A stretch of 8,080 nt of DNA, taken from positions 1-8,080 of the forward strand of contig JAEWCE010000128.1 in NCBI GenBank assembly GCA_023390785.1. The letters run 5' to 3'. This DNA comes from Pseudomonadota bacterium. GTDB taxonomy: Bacteria > Pseudomonadota > Alphaproteobacteria > Rhizobiales > Devosiaceae. Both the position numbers and the translations under genes were made by a program. The notes under the pieces were generated by a model. That model was given only the letters and a program-made list of their open reading frames with translations. It was not told the DNA's origin and searched no databases. Below, piece by piece: positions 1 through 5,427 of this stretch (positions are counted from its first letter, which is position 1; each line of letters opens with the position of its first letter).

Positions 1-732
1 CTGATCGTCGGCCTCGGCAATCCCGGGGACAAATACAGCCGCAACCGCCACAACATCGGTTTCCTCGCCGTTGAGGAGATCGCCCGGCGCAACGGCTTTC
101 CGCCCTTCCGCGAAAAGTTCAAGGGCCTTGTCTCCGAAGGCTCGCTTGCCGGCGAGCGCGTGCTCATCCTCAAGCCGCAGACCTTCATGAACGCCTCGGG
201 TGAAAGCGTCGAGGCGGCGGCGCAGTTCTACAAGCTCACACCGGCTGACATCACCGTCATCTACGACGAACTCGACCTCGTCCCCGGCAAGGCGCGCATC
301 AAGCGCGGCGGCGGCAATGGCGGCCACAACGGCCTGCGCTCCATCGATCCGCGCATTGGCACCGACTATCGCCGCGTCCGCCTTGGCATCGGTCATCCCG
401 GTCACAAGGACCGGGTGATGCCCTGGGTGCTGGGCGACTTCGCCAAGGCCGACCTGGCCTGGCTGGAGCCCCTGCTCGGCACGCTCGCGGACAATGCCGG
501 CCTCTTGGTCACCGGCGACGACAACACGCTGATGAACAAGCTTGCCATCGCGGTCAACGGCGACGGCGCCGAGCGCGACGCCCGCCCGGAAACGGCGGAC
601 CCGACGCGCAAGAAGGCCCCGGCCCAGTCTCATATCCGGGCTGCCCGTCCCAAAGCGCCGCCTGCCAAACTGCCCGAAGATGGCCCTATGGCGGCGATGC
701 TGCGCAAGGTGCTGGGCAAGAAGGACGACTAA
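1..732 (+). CDS. pth: Peptidyl-tRNA hydrolase, 5' end outside window
   Basis: Cleaves the ester bond between peptide and tRNA in peptidyl-tRNAs that drop off ribosomes, recycling tRNA in the cytoplasm. The frame is open from base 1, and 243 residues are visible. The Pth signature is complete: the N-terminal LIVGLGNPG with Asn7, the catalytic His17 in NRHNIGF, TFMNASG with Asn64, Asp89 in YDELDLVPG, and the GGGNGGHNGLRSI tRNA-contact loop followed by RVRLGIGHPG. Compared with E. coli Pth only about 3-5 N-terminal residues are missing, so the start codon lies just left of the window. After the core (about residue 185) there is a roughly 55-residue basic, Pro/Ala-rich tail ending in MAAMLRKVLGKKDD; such tails are common in alphaproteobacterial Pth. 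The next gene downstream is a toxin-antitoxin pair rather than the expected ychF. Identification is very secure. Confidence 0.97.
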   Translation: MIVGLGNPGDKYSRNRHNIGFLAVEEIARRNGFPPFREKFKGLVSEGSLAGERVLILKPQTFMNASGESVEAAAQFYKLTPADITVIYDELDLVPGKARIKRGGGNGGHNGLRSIDPRIGTDYRRVRLGIGHPGHKDRVMPWVLGDFAKADLAWLEPLLGTLADNAGLLVTGDDNTLMNKLAIAVNGDGAERDARPETADPTRKKAPAQSHIRAARPKAPPAKLPEDGPMAAMLRKVLGKKDD

Positions 733-738
733 CCGTCC

Positions 739-767
739 TTGACTCGCCGATGGGCCGTCACTATTTC
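739..767 (+). promoter_or_regulatory. Candidate sigma70-type promoter for the vapBC pair
   Basis: TTGACT (739-744) matches five of six bases of the -35 consensus. A 17-bp spacer is followed by TATTTC (762-767), a weak -10 with three of six matches. Transcription would begin near 774, about 30 nt before the antitoxin start at 804. The site begins 6 bp after the pth stop, so the TA genes could be transcribed independently of pth. This is inferred from sequence match only. Confidence 0.4.
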
Positions 768-787
768 ACAGGAACACTAACCCTGTG
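767..787. promoter_or_regulatory. Inverted repeat, candidate TA operator
   Basis: CACAGG (767-772) and CCTGTG (782-787) form a perfect 6-bp inverted repeat with a 9-bp centre. It sits at the expected transcription start, between the candidate -10 and the antitoxin start codon. Ribbon-helix-helix antitoxins typically bind such repeats at their own promoter and repress it together with the toxin. The placement fits that role; binding itself is inference. Confidence 0.45.
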
Positions 788-803
788 CTTTCGTGAGACA
801 GTG

Positions 804-1064
804 ATGAAGAACGTGACGATTTCGATGGACGATGCGCTGGCCCGCCAAATCCGCGTGGCTGCAGCACAGGCCGGCCAGAGCGTTTCGCGCTACCTGTCGG
901 AAGCGGGACAACGACGCATCGAACAGGACGCGCAACCCACGCTCGACGAAGCCAAACGCAAGCGGCAGATGGAGGCGCTCGAACGCGTACTGTCGGCTCC
1001 CAAATGGGACGTGACCATCAACGGCCACATGCCGACGGCAGACGAGCGCAATGCCAGACGCTAA
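804..1064 (+). CDS. vapB: Ribbon-helix-helix antitoxin of a VapBC-type pair
   Basis: An 86-residue protein that should neutralise the PIN toxin encoded next to it and autoregulate the pair. Residues 1-10 (MKNVTISMDD) resemble the beta strand of a ribbon-helix-helix DNA-binding domain. ALARQIRVAAAQAG and SVSRYLSEAGQRRIEQ give the two helices. The remaining charged C-terminal half (about 45-86) is the usual toxin-wrapping segment. I chose ATG 804 because the RHH strand starts exactly there; an upstream in-frame ATG at 750 would add 18 residues with no family resemblance and would overlap the promoter, and GTG 801 is a possible alternative. No strong Shine-Dalgarno is visible. The last 14 bases overlap the toxin gene, which is typical of translationally coupled TA pairs. 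The exact antitoxin subfamily (CopG-like or DUF6364-like) is not settled by eye. Confidence 0.85.
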   Translation: MKNVTISMDDALARQIRVAAAQAGQSVSRYLSEAGQRRIEQDAQPTLDEAKRKRQMEALERVLSAPKWDVTINGHMPTADERNARR

Positions 1065-1509
1065 GGTTTTTCTCGACACCAATATCCTGCTCTACTTGCA
1101 CGACCAGAAGGACGGCGCAAAGGCCAGGACCGCCGAGGCTTGGCTCCGGACCCTGATTGCGCAGCAACGCGCCTGCCTGAATCTTCAGGTCCTGAACGAG
1201 GCGGCGAGTGCCATGCTTAGGAAGAGTTGGTTCGACCGGACGGACCAGGTCTTCGCGATCATCGACGACCTTGCTGAATTGGGAGATACCCCTATCGGTT
1301 GGGCCGAAGTCGAGATCGCACGTTCGCTGCACGCCCATCTCGGCTACTCATGGTGGGACTGCCTCCTCGTCGCGTCAGCGTTGAAATTGGGGTGCACGTT
1401 CTTCCTCTCCGAGGACCTGCAGGACGGCCAACGCATTGCCGTCACGACCGATCAGAGCTTGACGATCGTCAATCCCTTCGCCCATAGCCCTGAGCAAATT
1501 CTTTCCTGA
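1051..1509 (+). CDS. vapC: PIN-domain toxin ribonuclease, VapC-like
   Basis: A 152-residue single PIN-domain protein, about the usual VapC length. VapC toxins are Mg2+-dependent endoribonucleases that often cut tRNA or rRNA and so stop translation. The acidic metal-binding residues are in place: Asp9 in VFLDTNILLY, Glu50 in LNEAAS, Asp103 in SWWDCLLVASA, and Glu121/Asp122 in the FLSEDLQDGQ motif that marks this PIN group. Nothing suggests inactivation. ATG 1051 lies inside the antitoxin gene in another frame (14-nt overlap), so translation is probably coupled. Codons such as AGG, AGT and CTT occur here and the GC content appears lower than in pth or ychF, which fits horizontal acquisition. 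The stop lies only 11 bp before ychF, so transcripts from the TA promoter would run into ychF unless terminated; no terminator is visible. The RNA target is not deducible. Confidence 0.9.
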   Translation: MPDAKVFLDTNILLYLHDQKDGAKARTAEAWLRTLIAQQRACLNLQVLNEAASAMLRKSWFDRTDQVFAIIDDLAELGDTPIGWAEVEIARSLHAHLGYSWWDCLLVASALKLGCTFFLSEDLQDGQRIAVTTDQSLTIVNPFAHSPEQILS

Positions 1510-1520
1510 TAGGACGATCC

Positions 1521-2618
1521 ATGGGTTTCAAGATGGGGATCGTCGGCTTGCCCAATGTCGGCAAGTCGACGCTGTTCAACGCCCTCACCCGCACCGCCAA
1601 TGCGCAGGCCGCCAATTTTCCGTTCTGCACCATCGAGCCGAACACCGGTGAAGTGGCGGTGCCCGATGCACGGCTCGACAAGCTCGCGGCCATCGCGAAG
1701 AGCCAGCAGATCATCCCGGCGCGCATGAGCTTCGTCGATATCGCCGGGCTGGTGAAGGGGGCGAGCAAAGGCGAAGGGCTCGGCAACCAGTTCCTGGCCA
1801 ATATCCGCGAATGCGACGCCATCGCCTACGTGCTGCGCTGCTTCGAGGACGGCAACATCATCCACGTCGCCAACAAGGTCGACCCCATCGCCGATGCCGA
1901 AGTGGTCGAAACCGAGCTCATGCTGGCCGATCTCGAAAGCCTCGAGAAACGTCGGACCGGCGTCGAAAAGAAAGCAAAGGGCGGCGACAAGGAAGCCAAG
2001 CTTACGCTCGATCTCATCGATCGCGCCCTGGCGCTGCTGCGCGAGGGCAAGTCGGCTCGCCTGGTGCAGCGCAGCGCCGATGAGGAGAAGGCCTTCCGCG
2101 AGTTGCAATTGCTGACCAGCAAGCCGGCGCTATACGTCTGCAACGTCGATGAGGCGTCCGCCGCCACCGGTAACGACATGAGCCGGCAGGTGGAGGCGTA
2201 TGCCAAACAGCACGACGCCGCCGTCATCGTCATCTCCGCCGAGATCGAGAGCCAGCTCGCGCAACTGCCCGATGCCGAGCAGGCGGAATACCTCGAGTCC
2301 CTCGGCCTGCACGAGCCCGGCTTGAATCGATTGATCCAGCAAGCCTACCAACTGCTTGGCCTGCAAACCTATTTCACCGCCGGCCCGAAGGAGGCCCGCG
2401 CCTGGACCATCCACAAGGGCGACCGCGCCCCGCAGGCCGCGGGGGTCATCCATACCGATTTCGAACGCGGCTTCATCCGCGCCCAGACCATCGCCTACGA
2501 CGACTACGTCGCGCTCGGCGGCGAAGTCCCCGCCAAGGAAGCCGGCAAGGCCCGCGACGAAGGCAAGGACTACGTCGTCAAGGACGGCGACGTGATGCTG
2601 TTCAAGTTCAACACCTGA
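1521..2618 (+). CDS. ychF: Redox-regulated ribosome-binding ATPase YchF
   Basis: A 365-residue OBG-family P-loop ATPase, the normal length for YchF/Ola1. It is a cytoplasmic protein that binds ribosomes and is linked in other bacteria to stress and oxidative responses. The G1 P-loop GLPNVGKS lies at residues 9-16. The G3 motif DIAGLVKG begins at Asp73 and is followed by SKGEGLGNQFLANIRECDA, with Leu at the position where classical GTPases carry the catalytic Gln. The G4 motif is N208-V-D-E211 (NxxE) instead of NKxD, which explains the family's preference for ATP. A helical coiled-coil insert spans roughly 125-200 (LESLEKRRTGVEKKAKGG region), and the C-terminal TGS domain covers about 278-363, ending in GDVMLFKFNT. 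AGGA at 1511-1514 is a good ribosome binding site 6 nt before ATG 1521. In many alphaproteobacteria ychF directly follows pth; here the VapBC pair intervenes. Confidence 0.98.
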   Translation: MGFKMGIVGLPNVGKSTLFNALTRTANAQAANFPFCTIEPNTGEVAVPDARLDKLAAIAKSQQIIPARMSFVDIAGLVKGASKGEGLGNQFLANIRECDAIAYVLRCFEDGNIIHVANKVDPIADAEVVETELMLADLESLEKRRTGVEKKAKGGDKEAKLTLDLIDRALALLREGKSARLVQRSADEEKAFRELQLLTSKPALYVCNVDEASAATGNDMSRQVEAYAKQHDAAVIVISAEIESQLAQLPDAEQAEYLESLGLHEPGLNRLIQQAYQLLGLQTYFTAGPKEARAWTIHKGDRAPQAAGVIHTDFERGFIRAQTIAYDDYVALGGEVPAKEAGKARDEGKDYVVKDGDVMLFKFNT

Positions 2619-2636
2619 CGGTCATTTGCGCTAAGC

Positions 2637-2666
2637 TCTCCCTGCAGACCACTTTGTTCAGGGAGA
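2637..2666 (+). promoter_or_regulatory. Hairpin covering the ribosome binding site of the next gene
   Basis: TCTCCCTG (2637-2644) and CAGGGAGA (2659-2666) are perfect 8-bp complements separated by 14 nt. The right arm contains the GGGAG Shine-Dalgarno (2661-2665) for the start codon at 2672. In RNA the folded form would hide the ribosome binding site. There is no following T-run, so it is less likely to be a terminator of ychF. The regulatory role is inference. Confidence 0.35.
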
Positions 2667-2671
2667 CTCGA

Positions 2672-2974
2672 ATGACGGCCTACAATGTAGTGCGTTTCCG
2701 GGTGAAGCCCGGCATGGAAGACAAGTTCGTGGCGAGCCAGCGCGCCTCGCTGCAAGGTGAAATGAAGGGGGCGCTCGACGCGGCCCTGGTCAAGACCGGC
2801 GAGCGGACCTATTGCTTCATCGGCAAATGGTCGAGCTTCGACGACATCGTCGCCGCCCGCCCGCAGATGATCGGCTTCCTCGACGAGGTGCGTGGCTATC
2901 TCGAGGACCTGGGGGGCGGCCTCGGCGTGACCGACCCTGTTTCCGGAACCACCATTGCCGAACTCGTGAGGTGA
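2672..2974 (+). CDS. Small ABM-like dimeric alpha/beta-barrel protein
   Basis: A 100-residue protein that begins MTAYNVVRFRVKPGMEDKF, a typical first strand plus helix of the antibiotic-biosynthesis-monooxygenase-like (ABM, dimeric ferredoxin-like) fold. A second strand, ERTYCFIGKWSSFDDI, follows at about residues 45-60, and a helix with an acidic end, IGFLDEVRGYLEDL, at about 68-81. Proteins of this fold include small monooxygenases and haem-degrading enzymes, but many have no known substrate and I see no diagnostic catalytic residue, so the function stays open. ATG 2672 was chosen because GGGAG lies 6 nt upstream; an upstream TTG at 2654 would place the Shine-Dalgarno inside the gene. It follows ychF by 53 bp on the same strand and is followed 4 bp later by a strong hairpin, so it is probably the last gene of this transcription unit. 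CDS status is secure; the family is moderate. Confidence 0.75.
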   Translation: MTAYNVVRFRVKPGMEDKFVASQRASLQGEMKGALDAALVKTGERTYCFIGKWSSFDDIVAARPQMIGFLDEVRGYLEDLGGGLGVTDPVSGTTIAELVR

Positions 2975-2978
2975 TCGA

Positions 2979-3011
2979 CGGGCGGCAGGCGCGCTCGGCG
3001 CTTGCCGCCCG
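2979..3011 (+). terminator. Strong GC-rich hairpin, likely terminator after the ABM-like gene
   Basis: Bases 2979-2992 pair with 2998-3011 as a 14-bp stem with one G-T wobble (2988/3002) and a 5-nt loop. It begins 4 bp after the stop codon of the ABM-like gene. No clear T-run follows (only ATTGGTTG), so it may work with Rho or act mainly as an mRNA-stabilising 3' end. The right arm overlaps the candidate -35 of the next promoter. Confidence 0.6.
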
Positions 3012-3031
3012 ACCATTGGTTGACGTATACG
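3002..3031 (+). promoter_or_regulatory. Candidate promoter of the MaoC pair, near-leaderless
   Basis: TTGCCG (3002-3007) and TATACG (3026-3031), spaced 18 bp, match four of six bases in each consensus hexamer. The start point would fall near 3038-3042, that is, at or within a few bases of the ATG at 3042. This fits the absence of a Shine-Dalgarno in front of that gene and suggests a leaderless or nearly leaderless mRNA. Prediction by eye only. Confidence 0.4.
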
Positions 3032-3037
3032 TCAACC
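3018..3037. promoter_or_regulatory. Perfect 20-bp palindrome, candidate operator
   Basis: GGTTGACGTATACGTCAACC reads identically on both strands over 20 bp with no central spacer. It overlaps the candidate -10 and ends 4 bp before the start codon of the first MaoC gene, so a bound dimeric regulator would block transcription or initiation. The size and symmetry fit a TetR-, GntR- or MerR-type site. The ACGT-centred halves recall operators described for LiuR-type regulators of branched-chain and fatty acid catabolism, but that comparison is from memory and no regulator gene lies in the window. Confidence 0.65.
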
Positions 3038-3041
3038 CGCC

Positions 3042-3530
3042 ATGAACCCCGTCACCGCCGATCGCCGCCACTATGAGGATTTGCGCGTCGGCGAGGTGAT
3101 CGACATCGGTCACACCACCGTGACGAAGGACATGATCGTCACCTTCGCCCGCGAGTTCGATCCCTTCCCCTTCCATCTCGACGAAGAAGCGGCGAAGGCC
3201 TCGTTGCTGGGCGGCCTCGCGTCCTCCGGCTGGCAGACCGCAGCGCTCAGCCTGCGCATGCTGGTCGACAGCTTCCTCAACACCATCGCCTCGATGGGCG
3301 GGCTCGGCTTTTCCGACCTCAAATGGAAGGCCCCGGTCATGGTCGGCGACACCATTGGTGGCACCGCGACCATCGCCGCGCTGCGCCGCTCGCGCCACCA
3401 TCCGGAGCGCGGCATCGTCACCCTCGATTTCGATATCCGCAACCAGAAGGGCGAGCCGGTGATGTCCATGCGGCTTGCCAACCTGGTCGAAGTCCGCGAC
3501 CCGTCCGTGCCGCTGGCAGGCACCGCATGA
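3042..3530 (+). CDS. MaoC-type dehydratase, first of a tandem pair
   Basis: A 162-residue single-hotdog protein of the MaoC/R-hydratase family; such enzymes reversibly hydrate trans-2-enoyl-CoA or related acyl thioesters. The hydratase-2 signature is present as FAREFDPFPFHLDEEAAKAS, with the Asp40/His45 catalytic pair at canonical spacing. It is followed by LLGGLASSGWQTAA, the usual substrate-tunnel helix start, and by LKWKAPVMVGDTIGG at about 101-115, a conserved hotdog strand-turn. The start ATG 3042 has no ribosome binding site; the preceding bases are occupied by a 20-bp palindrome, so leaderless initiation is plausible. The stop overlaps the start of the second MaoC gene (ATGA). The physiological substrate cannot be read from sequence; a heteromeric enzyme with the next product is an attractive possibility. 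Confidence 0.9.
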   Translation: MNPVTADRRHYEDLRVGEVIDIGHTTVTKDMIVTFAREFDPFPFHLDEEAAKASLLGGLASSGWQTAALSLRMLVDSFLNTIASMGGLGFSDLKWKAPVMVGDTIGGTATIAALRRSRHHPERGIVTLDFDIRNQKGEPVMSMRLANLVEVRDPSVPLAGTA

Positions 3531-4084
3531 CCCGCTGGTTCGAGGACATCGTCATCGGCGAGGTGTTTCCCCTCGGCAGCCACGACTTCACTGAAGCCGA
3601 GATCATCCGCTTCGGCCGGCTCTACGATCCGCAATATTTCCACGTCGACCCCGAGGCAGCCAGGCACAGCCATTTCGGCGGCCTCGTCGCCTCGGGCTGG
3701 CACACCGTCAGCGTTGGCCATCGCCACATGGTCGATGCACTGTTCGCCGAGGAAGACCGCCTGCGCAGCCTCGGCCGCGAACCCGGCGTCTCCGGCCCCT
3801 CCCCCGGCGTCAACAAGATGGAGTTCAGAGTCCCGGTTCGCCCCGGCGACCGTGTCACCTACACGCTGGTGGTGACCAGCAAGCGTCCCTCCAACTCCAT
3901 TCCGGGCTGGGGCCTGTTGTTCAACACCATCGAGGGCACGAACCAGCGCGGCGAGACCGTGTACCACGCCGAGCTCGTCGGCTTCTCCAAGCTCCGCGAC
4001 TACAAAATGCCACTAAGGCTGCGTCTGCTGATGGCGTTGACGCGACTCCCGGTTTTGGGGAAGTTGCTGTCCCCGACCGGATGA
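3527..4084 (+). CDS. MaoC-type dehydratase, second of a tandem pair
   Basis: A 185-residue single-hotdog MaoC-like protein. Its N-terminus parallels its neighbour: FEDIVIGEVFPLGSHDFT, then FGRLYDPQYFHVDPEAARHS with the Asp34/His39 pair at identical spacing, then FGGLVASGWHTVSV. The FRVPVRPGDRVTYTL hotdog segment follows at about 103-117. Thus both members keep the catalytic residues, unlike pairs where one subunit is degenerate. It carries an insert around 75-95 (SLGREPGVSGPSPGV) and a hydrophobic, basic C-terminal tail of about 25 residues (LRLRLLMALTRLPVLGKLL) that could be an amphipathic helix for membrane or partner contact. The in-frame region upstream of 3527 is a shadow of the first MaoC gene, so ATG 3527 is the start; the ATGA overlap implies translational coupling. 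Substrate unknown. Confidence 0.9.
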   Translation: MTRWFEDIVIGEVFPLGSHDFTEAEIIRFGRLYDPQYFHVDPEAARHSHFGGLVASGWHTVSVGHRHMVDALFAEEDRLRSLGREPGVSGPSPGVNKMEFRVPVRPGDRVTYTLVVTSKRPSNSIPGWGLLFNTIEGTNQRGETVYHAELVGFSKLRDYKMPLRLRLLMALTRLPVLGKLLSPTG

Positions 4085-4088
4085 ACCG

Positions 4089-4472
4089 ATGCGCCGCTCC
4101 GCCCTCGCCCTTGGCCTCTTGCTCCTCGCCTCGCCTGTACTCGCACAGGACAGCGGCGCCCCCGCTCCGGCTGCTCCGGTGACCGTCAGTCCGGCCGAGG
4201 GCAATTGGGGGTGCATTGCACTGGTCGACAACACCAAGGCCGGCCTCCTGACGGTATTTGCCGGCAGCTACGGCTACGCCTCCGCCACCTACGGCTCGAG
4301 CGCTTCGGGTACGGGCAATGCGGAAATGGGCTCGGACGGCGTCAAGTTCCTCGATGGCAACCTCACCACCGTCGGCATCACCTACGGGCTCGTCGCGCTC
4401 GACCAATCGGGCAATGACGTGCTGACGCTCTACAACCCGGAAAAGCCGGTGCTCTCCTGCACGCCGCGATAG
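4089..4472 (+). CDS. Small exported protein of unknown function
   Basis: A 127-residue protein I do not recognise. Residues 1-19 form a clear Sec signal peptide: MRRS, a hydrophobic core LALGLLLLAS, then PVLA before Q20. A short Ala/Pro-rich linker (about 23-36) is followed by a roughly 90-residue Gly/Ser/Thr/Tyr-rich domain that looks all-beta. The mature part has exactly two cysteines, Cys42 (NWGC) and Cys124 (LSCTPR), near its two ends, which suggests one disulfide closing a periplasmic beta domain. No lipobox, since no Cys follows the cleavage site. It starts 4 nt after the second MaoC stop without a good Shine-Dalgarno, so it is probably translated by coupling from that gene. The link between an exported protein and cytosolic dehydratases is unexplained. 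CDS and export are well supported; function is open. Confidence 0.8.
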   Translation: MRRSALALGLLLLASPVLAQDSGAPAPAAPVTVSPAEGNWGCIALVDNTKAGLLTVFAGSYGYASATYGSSASGTGNAEMGSDGVKFLDGNLTTVGITYGLVALDQSGNDVLTLYNPEKPVLSCTPR

Positions 4473-4476
4473 CCCT

Positions 4477-4489
4477 CGCCCGCCGGGCG
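4477..4489 (+). terminator. Weak GC hairpin after the exported-protein gene
   Basis: CGCCC (4477-4481) and GGGCG (4485-4489) form a 5-bp stem with a 3-nt loop 4 bp after the stop at 4472. No T-run follows. It is short, in GC-rich DNA where such stems arise by chance, so the call is tentative. Confidence 0.2.
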
Positions 4490-4526
4490 GAATAAGGTTC
4501 TACGTCCCGCCGTCCCGGATCCTCGC

Positions 4527-5360
4527 GTGTCGCTTCCCATCTTCTCCCTCGTCCTGCTCGCCGCCGCGCTGCACGCGCTGTGGAACGCCGTGGTCAAGGG
4601 GGCGAGCGACACGTTGCTGACCACCATCCTGGTCGCCGCGTCCGGCGGCCTGGTCGGGCTCGTTGTCCTGCCCTTTCTGCCCCCGGTCGCACCTGCCGCC
4701 TGGCCCTATCTCGCCGCCTCCGGTACGCTCGAGGTGATCTACTACACCCTCCTCGCCTTCGCCTACCGCCATGCCGACATGAGCCGCGCCTACCCGCTGA
4801 TGCGCGGGCTGCCACCGCTGCTGGTCGCCCTCGCTTCGGTGCTGCTGCTCGGCTCCGCGCTAGCCCCGCTCGAATGGGCCGGCGTCGGGCTGATCTCAGC
4901 CGGTATCCTCACCATGCTGCTGGGCGGCCGCGGCGCCGGAGACAGGCGCGGCATTGTCTTCGCCGCCATCAATGCGCTGGTGATTTCGAGCTACACGCTC
5001 AATGACGGTATCGGCGTCCGCCTGTCCGAGGCGCCTGCCACCTACGTCATGTGGATCTTCGTTCTAACAGGCACGCCACTGGCCCTGTGGGCCCTGCTGC
5101 GCCGACCGGACTTCGTCGGCTATGCCCGCCGCAACTGGGCGTATGGCCTGGTCGGCGGCCTCGGGACGCTCGCCTCCTATGGCCTGGCGCTCTACGCCAT
5201 GACCGAGGCACCGATCGCGCTCGTTGCGGCGCTGCGCGAAACCTCCATCCTGTTCGGTACCGCCATCGCGCTGTTCGTGCTCAAGGAGCAGGTGACGCCG
5301 CCCCGCATCGTCGCCGCCACCATCATCGTCGCCGGCATGATCGCCATGCGCCTCGCTTGA
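4527..5360 (+). CDS. EamA-family (DMT superfamily) transporter
   Basis: A 277-residue inner-membrane protein of the drug/metabolite transporter type. About ten hydrophobic helices can be seen, at roughly residues 4-22, 32-50, 57-78, 92-107, 113-131, 140-157, 168-187, 199-221, 225-250 and 256-276. This is the two-times-five EamA repeat layout and normal family length. Features seen in such proteins include ALHALWNAVVKGA in helix 1, ADMSRAYPLMRGLPPLLVAL between helices 3 and 4, and EAPIALVAALRETSILFGT followed by FVLKEQ near the C-terminus. These transporters usually export amino acids or other small metabolites; the substrate cannot be predicted. The start is GTG 4527, with only a weak CGGA about 7 nt upstream. 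It lies 54 bp after the exported-protein gene on the same strand and converges on apt, so it may be the last gene of the MaoC unit or a separate one. Confidence 0.9.
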   Translation: MSLPIFSLVLLAAALHALWNAVVKGASDTLLTTILVAASGGLVGLVVLPFLPPVAPAAWPYLAASGTLEVIYYTLLAFAYRHADMSRAYPLMRGLPPLLVALASVLLLGSALAPLEWAGVGLISAGILTMLLGGRGAGDRRGIVFAAINALVISSYTLNDGIGVRLSEAPATYVMWIFVLTGTPLALWALLRRPDFVGYARRNWAYGLVGGLGTLASYGLALYAMTEAPIALVAALRETSILFGTAIALFVLKEQVTPPRIVAATIIVAGMIAMRLA

Positions 5361-5386
5361 TCAGAAGCGGTTGGCCCATCGAGCGG

Positions 5387-5408
5387 ATTCTGGCCGATCG
5401 GCCGGGGT
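5387..5408. terminator. Hairpin between convergent genes, possible bidirectional terminator
   Basis: The perfect 12-bp palindrome GGCCGATCGGCC (5392-5403) extends outward with G-T wobbles and A-T/C-G pairs to 5387-5408, giving a stem of up to 9 pairs around a GATC loop. It sits in the 67-bp gap between the stop codons of the transporter gene (5360) and apt (5428). No T-run is visible. Position supports a terminator; sequence support is modest. Confidence 0.3.
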
Positions 5409-5427
5409 ACAGGCAAATGACCGAACG

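Noticed and set aside
739..1509. Insertion sequence or integron cassette carrying the TA pair
   Set aside because: No transposase or integrase, no terminal inverted repeats, and no attC-like structure; only a 7-bp flanking match.
1452..2108. A 218-codon - strand ORF antisense to the vapC end and ychF
   Set aside because: It overlaps the conserved ychF coding sequence; the product has no recognisable domain and its start has no support.
3110..3967. A 285-codon - strand ORF antisense to both MaoC genes
   Set aside because: Shadow of two well-supported dehydratase genes; composition is Ala/Gly/Arg-biased without a motif.
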